Positions 49,181 to 59,400 of a DNA stretch of 64,000 bases are shown piece by piece. The notes beneath the pieces were generated by a model that was not told the origin of the DNA, ran no database searches, and was given only the letters and a program-made list of their open reading frames with translations. Both the position numbers and the translations under genes were made by a program. The DNA comes from Stictocephala bisonia (Eukaryota > Arthropoda > Insecta > Hemiptera > Membracidae): NCBI GenBank assembly GCA_035578905.1, contig JAQJVL010000001.1, forward strand, positions 5,459,293 to 5,523,292, in the 5' to 3' direction. Position 1 is the stretch's first letter; each line of letters starts with the position of its first letter.

Positions 49181-50700
49181 TACCCGACACACGTACGGAG
49201 GTAATAACCTACCCCACACGTACGGTGGTAATAAGCTACCCCACTCGTACGGAGGTTATAACCTACCCCACACGTACGGAGGTAATAACCTACCCCACAC
49301 GTACGGAGGTAATAACCTACCACACGTACGGAGGTAATAACCTACCCCACACGTACGGTGGTAATAACCTACCCCACACGTACGGTGGTAATAACGTACC
49401 CTACACGTACGGTGGTAATAACCTACCCCACACGTACGGTGGTAATAACGTACCCTACACGTACGGTGGTATTAACCTACTCCACACGTACGGTGGTAAT
49501 AACGTACCCTACACTTAGGTGGTAATAACCTACCCCACACGTACGGTGGTAATAACCTACCCCACACGTACGGTGGTAATAACGTACCCTACACGTACGG
49601 AGGTAATAACCTACCCCACACGTACGGTGGTAATAGCCTACCCCACACGTACGGTGGTAATAAGCTACCCCACACGTACGGAGGTAATAACCTACCCCAC
49701 ACGTACGGAGGTAATAACCTACCCCACACGTACGGAGGTAATAACCTACCACACGTACGGAGGTAATAACCTACCCCACACGTACGGAGGTAATAACCTA
49801 CCCCACACGTACGGTAGTAATAACCTACCCCACACGTACGGAGGTAATAACCTACCACTCGTACGGTAGTAATGACCTACTCCACACGTACGGAGGTAAT
49901 AATCAACCCCACACGTACGGAGGTAATAACCTACCCCACACGTACGGTAGTAATAACCTACCCCACACGTACGGAGGTAATAACCTACCCCACACGTACG
50001 GAGGTAATAACCTACCCCACACGTACGGTAGTAATAACCTACCCCACACGTAAGGAGGTAATAACCTACCCCACACGTACGGAGGTAATAACCTACCCCA
50101 CACGTACGGAGGTAATAACCTACCACACCTACGGAGGTAATAACCTACCCCACACGTACGGAGGTAATAACCTACCCTACACGTACGGAGGTAATAACCA
50201 ATCACACGTACGGAGATAATAACCTACCCCACACGTACGGAGGTAATAACCTACCACACGTACGGAGGTAATAACCTACCCCACACGTACGGTAGTAATA
50301 ACCTACCCCACACGTGCAGAGGTAATAACCTACCACACGTACGGTAGTAATAGCCTACCCCACACGTACGGTGGTAATAACCTACCACACGTACGGTAGT
50401 AATAACCTACCACACACGTACGTTAGTAATAGCCTACCCCACACGTACGGTGGTAATAACCTACCATACGTACGAAGGTAATAACCTACCCCACACGTAC
50501 GGTAGTAATAACCTACCCCACACGTACGTAGGTAATAACCTACCACTCGTACGGTAGTAATAACCTACCCCACACGTACGGTAGTAATAGCGTACCCCAC
50601 ACGTACGGTGGTAATAACCTACCCCACACGTACGGAGGTTATAACTTACCCCACACGTACGGTGGTAATAACCTACCCCATTTGTTCGGTGGTAATGATG

Positions 50701-51430
50701 GTATTGATTCAAAGTGACTTTTACACGTCACAAGTACAAAACAAAATCTATTACAAAATGAATTGAGTTTTTAATGAGGGTTACTTTATAACTACTGAAC
50801 CACCTCTTTACATAACTAAACAACTGTGTCTAGTATCATGTAATTCTATTCGTGTGTTTTGAGGATAGTTATCCAGGTATGTTTGTTTTTTTTTATTCAA
50901 ATACACTACAATAGTTTTAACAAAACAATGATTATATTTTATTGATGCATTTTAACTTTCGTTGCATTCCCATCACTGAGAAACATTTGTTTGTCGTAAT
51001 TTATTTGATTCATCATTGTTTACTATATACAATAAGTACTTTTTTAAATAAGTACACTGATACAAAATTTTTTTAAAATGCTATAAATTAAACACGTACA
51101 TAAATATTGATATACTAATATTATATTTGAAGGAATGAACATACGGTGTACTACAACTTGTGTTAGTAAAATAAAATATATATGAATGGAATATACTTAA
51201 TTTGAATAATTTAAGATTTAAATTGATATGTTATATGAATGGGACAGTAGTTAATCACTGTTAGGTCAAATTCATATCATAATAACTGTAAATTATTAGA
51301 TTTTATAAATAAATAAAACAAATATAAAATAAATTTTGTACATATTCTAGGAGAATCAAGGAGGGAATTAACGAGATGGATTTTTCTTTTGATGCTACTT
51401 TAAAATTAAAGGAGACCTTAATTTACCAGG
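50701..51430. other. AT-rich spacer, no feature seen
   Basis: No gene or repeat recognised between the minisatellite and the 5S-like SINE copies. Confidence 0.45.
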
Positions 51431-51570
51431 TGCATTTAGTGCTAAGAAACCGTCTTCCCCTTTTGATCAACTGCTTATGTGACTTTTGAACCACTAGCAG
51501 TGCCCGAGTATACCGGCTGCTTGCAAGGAAATTATCCCTTACCCACGCTAAAAGACAGCCACGTTCAAGG
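51431..51570 (-). mobile_element. 5S-like SINE, copy 4
   Basis: Diverged copy with GTGCTAAGAAACCGTC, a TTTGAACCACTAGCAGTGCC block, GGCTGCTTGCAAGG and ACAGCCACGTTCAAGG. It is the opposite orientation of copy 5, about 260 bp away. Confidence 0.5.
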
Positions 51571-51829
51571 CCACTGTTACAAATAGTTGCCTAATTTATC
51601 CTGGGCCATTTTGTATTTTATTAGCATTCTAGGTAACCATATGGCCCGTTCTAGGTAGAACTTCATCGTCCCCTTGATGGAAGCTTTTGGTTTCCAGTCC
51701 TTTTTCGAGTCCTTAAAACTAAGTAGAACAGGTTGCATAAACAAAATAGATAAATAAGAATATGAAACGGACCAGGAAACGTTTTATCTGTTATTCTGAA
51801 CGTTTCCTTTCCAGTCAGAGGCCTTAACC

Positions 51830-52020
51830 AGAAGGTTTCTACGTTATCGCAAGATAACGCCATCAATCAACATCAAGCATGGCTGTTTCTTGGATGGGTG
51901 AGCGTTGAAGGATTCGGTCCATGCACGCAGCCCACCTGCACGGTCACTGGTGGTGGTAAATTTTAAGCCGTTGGTCCAAAAGTATATATTAGAGAGTGAT
52001 TCTAAGCCCTAACTTAGCCG
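51830..52020 (+). mobile_element. 5S-like SINE, copy 5, inverted
   Basis: In the 5S-like sense: ACGTTATCGCAAGATAACG (an inverted pair), CAACATCAAGCATGGCTGTT, CTTGGATGGGTGAGCG, CATGCACGCAGCCC, GGTCACTGGTGGTGG, and the AAGCCCTAACTTAGCC end. This is the most complete of the five copies. Copies 4 and 5 are inverted with respect to each other around AT-rich DNA and could base-pair. Confidence 0.6.
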
Positions 52021-52211
52021 GATACAATAATACATCCTTCTACTCTTTTTAAATGACTAACACGCTCATTAATGATTAAACAAAGCACAAAATAAATGCT
52101 ATCTATTGTTCGTAACAAGAATATTAAAATGCATTATATTTATTTTAAAACAATATACCATTGTCAATCATTAGAATACTTTATAGATTTCATTGATGAA
52201 TTCAAGTAAAA

Positions 52212-52709
52212 GGTGGGTGGACACGATACGAGTGAACTCGGTCTGATCGAACTCGGATGTTGCGCACGTATCACTAGGATGCCACTCGTAACGTGTAAAC
52301 ACATGTTCCGAGTAACTTGGTCCGAATACACTCGGTAGGAGTTAAGTCGGACAACACTCTACTTATTCGTATACGAGTGATCCGAATTGTTTTTTGTATT
52401 TTTTTTATTTATTTATTTTTTTATTTACAGTTCCGCTATTTCATTCGTTTCGTTTAGGTTATGTTTATGTTTTTCGATAATTTTAGTCTAATGGTTGTAG
52501 TCTAATGCAACAGCAGCTATATGTCTTCTCAGTATCATTTCAGCCATCGTTTTAAGAACACTAGATTTTATTTTGTTCAAACAGTCTGGCATCAGTCCGA
52601 GCACAATCCGTCATGTCAGCTCTGTCATACGATCGCATGTCCGAATGCGCTTGGACCAAGTACCAAAATAATACTCGGTCCGGGTACGCTCGTATCGTGT
52701 CAACCCAGC
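52212..52709. mobile_element. MITE with ~21-bp terminal inverted repeats
   Basis: The left end GGTGGGTGGACACGATACGA and the complement of the right end, GCTGGGTTGACACGATACGA, agree at all but two positions. Homology extends weakly inward (ACTCGGTC / CCCGGACCGAG). Flanks AAGTAAA and AAGTGAA just outside the ends could be an imperfect ~8-bp target duplication. The interior has many short inverted copies of ACTCGGTCCGA and ends of opposite polarity. There is no transposase frame. Superfamily is uncertain; the possible 8-bp duplication would suit hAT-like elements. Confidence 0.75.
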
Positions 52710-53630
52710 TTAAGTGAATGTACTTTTGAAAAGTTAATATAGTACAATGCAATATATTATTTAGCATTACAGTTTTACCGACAACAAACCATGCGAACGT
52801 AACAATCACTGCTCATCTAGTCTTTTTAAACTAATTTTCAAAATATTTGTGATTTTAAAATACTATAAACTCATTTATTACTATAAAAACTACAGTGTAT
52901 CACTACTCAATAAATAATGGCAATTATACACTATACATTAAATGTATAGACGTTGTCATTTTTAGGGTCATTATACTTTCAATAGACAGAAAATAATGTT
53001 TATTATTTCTTCATAAAATAATTTGTATTTTTAATATTTCATAGGCAATCTTCAATAGGTCACAATTTTATAGAAACACATATATTAAAACAGAACTTCC
53101 ACAATAAACAAAATTAATATACTGCAAATAAAGGACCTTGAAACATTCTCGTTACTCGTTACTGAATGGAATGCTTTACTGTGTGTAATAACCAACTCCT
53201 TGTACTGTTTGTACAAAAGTTTGTACAACTGTTTGTAGTAAACAGTACAAAACAGTAGATGAGTTTAATACTGTTTTGGGTTGTTTGAATGATTAGTATT
53301 TGAATGAGAGCCTTATTGATTACACTGACACAAAGTTGTACATGTTATGAAGGATTCAGTTTGTTAATCTGTTACTGAACGCTCTTCCTCCTGTGATTTA
53401 ATCCTCGTAATTGTTTTTCTGTTACAAACTACGGATCTAACATACATAATCTCTTTAAAGGTTTAAATTGTTGTACCAAGCTCCATAAATAATTATCTAT
53501 ACGACTTTAAAAATAAACTTGCCACATTTATTATTTTATCCGTAATTCAAAATGTTAATTATGAAATAATGAAAAAAGTAAGCTTTTTCGGGGTGAGGAA
53601 GTAAAAATTCTTTAATAAACGGGTTATGCG
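52710..53630. other. AT-rich spacer with small hairpin
   Basis: No gene. TTGTACTGTTT (53200-53210) and AAACAGTACAA (53240-53250) form an inverted repeat inside a cluster of GTTTGTA/TACAAA motifs. Confidence 0.4.
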
Positions 53631-53731
53631 ATTCAGGATTTTCCGAACTACCCCCTAAAAAACCCCCCTCTTTTACTAAGATTAGCCTGGAACTGTTAAT
53701 CTCATTCCTTCGGGCTAGGATTATTTGTTCT

Positions 53732-53953
53732 TTGCCTTCAAGGCATTTCACAGTCTACGTCGCTAAGTTAGCGGTCCTTATATGCATTATTTTTCCAATT
53801 AATGACCTCAATATACCGGGATACACGGTTCCGGGCGTCTTTCCCTCGGATCATGGCACGCACAACATGATCTGGGTCGAAGTCATGGACTTCCGCAGTC
53901 AGAGTTACTCTTCTCAGACACCAAAGGACAGAAGAGAGGGCAGTTGTAAGTGA
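53732..53953 (+). other. Unassigned GC-richer open frame, possible exon
   Basis: A 73-residue frame in a locally GC-richer, non-repetitive patch (53580-53950). It is preceded by TTTCACAG (a possible splice acceptor) and ends at TTGTAAGTG (a possible donor, GTAAGT). The translation includes NIPGYTVPGVFPSDHGTH and WVEVMDFRSQSYS. No family recognised. The opposite strand also has an open stretch with HDFDPDHVVRAMIRGKDAR. Either strand could be an exon or an old retroelement coding piece; neither is certain. Confidence 0.25.
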
Positions 53954-54539
53954 ACTTATTACAAAATGTATTTAAATTTAATATGAAGTACGTTTTTCTA
54001 AAGCATGCCAACACTGATAAGACTTTGGTTATCAGTGTGCAATCTCTATTTTGCGGTATTTTCATCGGTGTATTCTTGATCTGTATACGGTTTTTACATG
54101 ATATAAAATTAGTATCACCTGGCCAATAACGTTAATTACATTGTTATACGTTAATAAAGTTTTATTTTTCTGTATTTAATGTTCAACGTGACTGAATTAC
54201 AGAGGGCTGAAATAGTGAACAGTATTTCACAATCCCTGAGAACTTACCACTGCTGGAGATGTTTTTATTTTCATTCCATTTCTCAGGCTCCAGGGTTTTT
54301 CACTTGGCTAGTCTGAATAAGATATACTTTGTTAAAAAGTGTGAAGAAAAAATTATTAATCCTTTTAAAGCTAACGTAGTTTTAACTTCTGAATGAAATT
54401 TAATTTTAGTACTATGAAATGAATATTTTATGATAGTTTTCTTTATTTTAGTGAAGATATTACCGGCATTTTGTAGAAGTAAAATATTCTTAAAATTATA
54501 TAAGTAAATGTAAATGATAAATAAATTAGGAAATAACCA

Positions 54540-54845
54540 CTCAATACCACTGAACGTGTATGGAAGGATCGGTGGGTCAATACCACTACGTGCTTTGGAG
54601 GGTGGGTTTGTAAATACCACTGTAAGTGCTTGAGAGGGTGGTTGGTTCAGTACCAGTGTACGTGCTTTGGAGGGTGTGTGGTTTAATACTACTGTACGTG
54701 CCTACCAGTACGTGACCGGTAGTGAGTACCAGTATGAGTCCTTGGAAGGGCGGGAGGGTCAATATCATTGTAAGTATAAGCGTGATTCAGTGTTTAATTA
54801 AATGCTACTGTACGTGCTTGGAAGGGCGGTTTGGTCAATACACCT
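54540..54845. repeat. ~40-50-bp minisatellite, GTACGTGCTTGGAGGG units
   Basis: Diverged units of TACCACTGTAAGTGCTTGAG, AGGGTGGTTGGTTCAGTACC and similar. It is the reverse orientation of the ACACGTACAGTAGTATTGACCC family at 54985-55255, so the two arrays face each other across about 140 bp. Confidence 0.7.
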
Positions 54846-54984
54846 ATATCGTCCAACGGTCTCGGGACATTGCGGTTAGGATTCGGCTCTTATAACTCAG
54901 TGAGCCGCTTTCGGGAGATGGCCGGTGGATTAGGAGGCTCCTCGAAACTGAACTAACCCTCCATACATTGTAAGGGTTTATTTG

Positions 54985-55255
54985 TACATGTACAATAGTA
55001 TTGAACCACCCACCCACCCATACACGTACCGTGGTGTTGACCCAGCCACCCAACCACCCAAACACGTACAGTAGTATTGACCCATCCGCCCACCTAAACA
55101 CGTACAGAAGTATTGACCCACCCGCCCACCCATACACGTACAGTGATATTGACCCACCCACCCACCCATACACGTACAGTGGTATTGACCCACTCGCCCA
55201 CCCATACACGTAAAGTGGTATTGACTCACCCGCCCATACATACACATACAGTAGT
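54985..55255. repeat. ~37-bp minisatellite, 7 units
   Basis: Units of CACGTACAGTGGTATTGACC followed by CACCCGCCCACCCATACA. The CACGTAC..GTAxTAACC/TTGACC core is shared with the 43-51 kb array. Homogeneous over the last four units. Gly/Trp-rich minus-strand frames are repeat artefacts. Confidence 0.85.
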
Positions 55256-56734
55256 ATTTGTATCTATAAAATTTATATAGATTTTATATATAAAATTTAT
55301 TTATATTGTATCTCGCCAAGCTGTCCGGGTACAATTAATGACTTGCCTACTAGCTACTGTTCTGCACGTATAAACCTTTTTTATTTAAAGTATATAATAA
55401 AAATAACAATTTCTACAATTTCTACTTGAAATTTTAAGAAATAAAAGTCCAAACCCGACCGAAATGCTTTCTTTTAGAGAATTAAAGTGTTAAAATAACC
55501 AACAGCTTTTAACATGGAATTCTATATTCAGACAAATGATATATTCTATAGTTCTATTTAAACAAAACTAAAATATCCTTTATACTATGAACTTAAATAT
55601 TATATTTTAAAAACTAATATTTATTAAAGACATAATCAAAATAGGCAATACAATTTTTATAACATTAAATTAGTTCGATAAGGTCCAGTTTTAGCGCCAG
55701 CCAGGACTACGTGCCCTCTTCAGTTAAAAGTGGGCCTGCCGTGTAAGCTCGCACTCAACATACACGACAGGGAATCATAATTGTTGACAATAATAGTTAT
55801 ATATTATTTTATGTAATTAAGTATACGTTTATTTATTGTAAAGTATGTTTCATCAAATTTTGTATAAACTTATATTTTTCTTAAGTTAGTTAGAAGAAGT
55901 ATTTGAAGAAGGAGAGGCGGACATCATTCAGATGTCACAGAAAACTATCAAAAATGTATATTTCAAAAAACTTTTTTTTTCCAGTTTGAATTTTCCTAAA
56001 TTTGTGTTATTTTTTGCTTATGTACCTTTTTATCAGAAACTATTACAGGTGTAGATCTAAAATCTTTTGCACACATGCATATCCATATATCTAATATGTA
56101 TACTAAAGATTTAAAAAATATGTTCGATAGCGTCGTTGGAAAAAATTATTTTCGAAAGTGATTTTTTTAAATGTTGTAAACACTTTTTAACGTCGTAAAG
56201 TAGAAAACAAGAAACTTAGTACAAAAAGTACTGGTCTAAAATTGTAAGATAGACCAATAACTTAGAGTAAACCTTAATTTCTACTCAATGAATTATTTAC
56301 TCAAAAAGTTCTAGCTTTGCTAAAATTACGTAAATCTGGTGCCTCTGGCATCCTTTTCTATCAGTATTCTGAACTTAATTTAGTTTTTAATTTATAACTG
56401 CACATCTAAAGCACTTACTGTTAAGTTTTTTTCATAGAACAGTATTCAAATTGCTTTATGCTCAGTTAAAATATTTTAACATAAGCTATGTTAAAATATA
56501 AATATTTTACATAAATAAAAATCATTGAAGACAAAATAATAATAATATTTTATATAAACTATTAACAAAAATAACTACATCCCTATGACCAATTATAGTG
56601 ATGTCAACGGATCTTTATAAAGTATATTTTCCAGCCAAAAATATGAACACAAAGAACACAATAACACAAAGAATCGAAAATATACTACAACATAATTACT
56701 ATACAAATAATTTTAAAAAAAACATACAATAATT
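55256..56734. other. AT-rich spacer, no feature called
   Basis: A slightly GC-richer patch at 55690-55790 has no recognisable content. The remainder is AT-rich. Confidence 0.4.
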
Positions 56735-56835
56735 CTTGAATATACAGTATCATGTTCAACTTGTCCTAAATATTACATTGGCCAAAGAGGAAGAAGTTTT
56801 AGTTAAAGATTTAAGGAACATGTACCATCACTTTT
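56735..56835 (+). pseudogene. Penelope-like GIY-YIG endonuclease fragment
   Basis: The plus strand reads VSCSTCPKYYIGQRGRSFS, a stop, then RFKEHV. The CPKxYIGQTGRSF..RFxEH pattern is the hallmark of the GIY-YIG endonuclease at the C terminus of Penelope-like retroelements: tyrosine of YIG, then arginine and EH downstream. Only about 30 residues are readable, with one stop, so it is a relic. Similar motifs exist in other GIY-YIG proteins, but mobile-element origin is most likely here. Confidence 0.6.
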
Positions 56836-57030
56836 CCAGCACATGGTTGTGAAACACAACACCACTTCACCAGACTTGTACGCTCTTTTCTTCGTATACC
56901 GGTAGCCCATATACAACAAGCTTTGTTGCCCCCTTCCGTTGTTACGAATTCCATTATTTTGAATAGCATTTATTTTCAGGTAACCAGTATGATTGATGAT
57001 AGCTAAATGTTGCACCCTCACTCTCTCAAT
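56803..57030 (-). pseudogene. FLYWCH zinc-finger-like fragment
   Basis: A 72-residue minus-strand frame with NGRGQQSLLYMGYRYTKKR, then AYKSGEVVLCFTTMC. This follows the FLYWCH domain layout (a G-K/Q-LL-Y-xGY-Y..KR-xY pattern, a conserved Trp, then Cys pairs). The position expected to be Trp is Leu (TTG for TGG). FLYWCH domains are DNA-binding zinc fingers found in insect regulators such as mod(mdg4) and are widely copied into mobile elements. With the key Trp lost and no flanking exon seen, I favour a relic, but a diverged terminal exon cannot be excluded. Confidence 0.5.
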
Positions 57031-57976
57031 TACACAGGAGGAACAAAAATCAGATGACTACTGTGTCCCATAAGTATGTCACAAGATCAGCAGGCAGGAC
57101 CAATGAACCATACTCAAATACATGGACAGGTAGTGGACCCGTTGGGGTGGACTCAATTATGCTGTTAACTGATGCGTAAAACCCACCTGGACGAGTTGAC
57201 ACTTTATTCCAAGAATTTGGGTCCTGGACGAGTTAGCACACAACCGGTGTGTCAACGTCATTTGTTTCAGTGTGTGTGTGTGGGTCAATGTCAGTTGACT
57301 TCAGTGTGCACTGGTCAATTACATTGCATTAAGCTTAAGCCTCTTACAGTTAAGCCCCACTTTTAGAGTCGGCAGACGAGAGGCCGGGTGGATGCTAAGG
57401 GCACAATCATTAACCTCTGCCATAAGGACATGGGGCAAGCATTCATTTTTTAAGTTAAAATAATTTAATGTGAAATTATGAGATAAGGGAAAGTTAAGTT
57501 ATAATTCGTTATAGTTAAGATTTTCTAGTCAACCTAAATTGAATTCCATTTTATTTATTAATATTTCTCACTAGGAAATTATGTACGTGTTTAATTAACC
57601 ATAATGTATAGAATAATAATTTTTTGTATATTATATTTGAAATTATACTCATTCCCCCTTTAGAAAATTATTTTTATTAGACCGTTAACTAATTTTATGT
57701 ACAAGGGACACCATAACCGGAATGCCCATCCACTTATCCAACATATATATATTTTTTTTATTGATAACCTTTAGATTATATTTTTATAAATGCAATTAAA
57801 ATGTTAGTAGTAAATTGAACTTGTATATAGATGAATTTACCAATTCACTAATAAATAAATATAATTAATTTAGAAGGTTTCTAATTAAGGTTTCTGTAAT
57901 ACAGTACTATGTTATTTTTTAAAAGTATTACAAGTTCTAGCATTTTGTGAGATTTAAAACATATTGTTAAAAACAG
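57031..57976. other. Spacer with short duplications
   Basis: CTGGACGAGTT occurs at 57188 and 57225, and GTCAA.GTCA.TTG..TTCAGTGTG occurs twice (about 57251 and 57285), giving a ~36-bp two-copy pattern. No gene is supported. Confidence 0.4.
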
Positions 57977-58146
57977 TAAACCAGTGTCCGAGTGGTCTAA
58001 GCCGTCAAATGTGACAGGGCTGGTTCGAATCCGCCATGGACTGGAAGTATTTATCTGTAATGTTCACATTGTACTGTTATGGTTCCTCACCTTACTCTGT
58101 TTGCATAAGTTTCCCATACAAATCAATAATCTTTGTGAGATAACAT
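57977..58146 (+). mobile_element. tRNA-Leu-derived SINE, short-head copy
   Basis: A box TGTCCGAGTGG at 57985-57995 followed by TCTAAGCCGTC, and an intact B box GGTTCGAATCC at 58022-58032. The tRNA part is shorter than in the copy at 1-383 because the variable-arm segment is deleted. The body (GGAAGTATTTATCTGTAAT, CCTTACTCTGTTTGCATAAG) matches the other copies. In place of a poly-A tail, the element runs directly into CCTAA repeats. Confidence 0.75.
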
Positions 58147-58225
58147 TAACCTAACCTAACCTAACTTAACCTAACCTAACCTAACTTAACTAAACCTAAC
58201 TTAACCTAACCTAACTTAACTTAAA
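58147..58225. repeat. Degenerate telomere-like (CCTAA/CTTAA)n array
   Basis: About 15 units of CCTAA with frequent CTTAA variants (for example CCTAACCTAACTTAACC). The telomere repeat of most insects is (TTAGG)n. This run is internal, imperfect and fused to the 3' end of the SINE. Confidence 0.8.
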
Positions 58226-59304
58226 AACAGATCATCTCGAACACGGCAAACCATTTCATTTCATTTCAACGCCTAACCTATAACCCTTTCTGATTTAACA
58301 TAACTCGTACTAATAAATTAAAATTACAGATTTTAAAATTAGCGAAAACTTCGACACATAAATCTCGAAATAAAAAGGCAATATTGACGAACTGCAGCAT
58401 CAGTTAGCAAAATAATTAGTCATTCTTTTCAGAGTAATTTTCACTAGATTTTATAGTAGGCTCCCATATTCCACTCAATTTGTTCCTTTTCAAAATTTTT
58501 AGGGTGCTTTGCTAAAAAAAAGTATTTTAATTTATTAAAGAGCCTCAGGATAGATTTTTAGACAAAGAATTTTAAAAACAATTTTCATTACTTAATTTTC
58601 GAAACTCCCCATTGTTTACTTTGCCTATTGCATGTTTATAACTTCAATACTACTTAGTCATTTTCACTTTTAAGCTATTGACTTAGTATTGCTACTATTT
58701 AGGGACGTATTCTTGGTGTATTCCACTTTTTTCTTTATCTGTCGTGTAAATATATATTCATTAACAGCAATAAACATTCTTGGTTTTATATACGAGTATA
58801 TACATATAATAAACCCTGTACCCAAGAACTGGAATAAATAAGTTTAAAACTAGTATATATGTGTAAAAAACTTAGACTTACTTATTCTTATCAAGTATAA
58901 TAGATAATACGGTGGGCTGATTAATTTAAAAACGATAATAACCTGATTAATTTTAAAACGTTTGAATAAATTTGTTGGGATACAAATTAAAACCAACTTC
59001 TTGCTTCCAGAATTTACTAAATTACATGAATAAGTGGCTAATTTGTTCCATAACGAAGCAATGAGGGTCTTCTAAGTGGAAGTTGGCTTTTCACAGTTGG
59101 TTTCGTATCCTTTTAGCGAAATAAATACAATAAAAATTAGAAAATGTCTACAGAAGATTGGATTCATGCAAATCTCGGCTGAATTATTCTACCAACGGTT
59201 CCTTAAATGTTTACGGATATGTGGGAGGCAATTTATGGTTTCACAATGTAATATTTATTCAGCTCCAAACAACTTTACACCTACCATGACCACTTTAAGT
59301 ATAT
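58226..59304. other. AT-rich spacer, no feature seen
   Basis: No gene or repeat recognised. Confidence 0.45.
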
Positions 59305-59400
59305 ATGTGGATGGGTGTGTCAATCATTCATGTACGGGAAGGTCAATACTTATGTACGTGAACATTCACGTACCACATGGTTGGGTGGGTAGGTGAGTCA
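59305..59400. repeat. Minisatellite-related fragment
   Basis: GGATGGGTGTGTCAAT, CATGTACGGGAAGGTCAAT, TTATGTACGTGAAC and GGTTGGGTGGGTAGGTGAGTC are the reverse-orientation motifs of the CACGTAC..GACCCACCC family. Two or three diverged units. Confidence 0.5.

Larger units (their letters stand above)
43085..50700. repeat. 7.6-kb minisatellite, 25/27-bp unit, ~285 copies
   Basis: The 27-bp unit joins GGTGGTAATAACCTACCCC to ACACGTAC; a 25-bp form lacks two C (CTACCACACGTACGG). Most units carry the palindrome CGTACG and so two CpG sites. Variable positions (GGA/GGT/GAT, ATT for AAT, CAAACG for CACACG, AGCC for AACC) define unit types. Because 27 is a multiple of 3, very long frames stay open on both strands (541 residues plus at 43983-45608, 469 minus at 44159-45568; NNLPHTYGG and GRLLPPYVW periodicities). 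They have no start context, no non-repeat domain and switch frame at each 25-bp unit. I treat the whole as non-coding minisatellite. Confidence 0.95.

Noticed and set aside
51830..52020. 5S rRNA gene
   Set aside because: Similarity is limited to the internal-promoter-like segment, and the ends match a dispersed repeat instead of a complete 5S sequence.
54850..54985. Possible tRNA-Glu-like fragment (GCGGTTAGGATTCGGCTC)
   Set aside because: No B box and no foldable cloverleaf. The match is too short to call.
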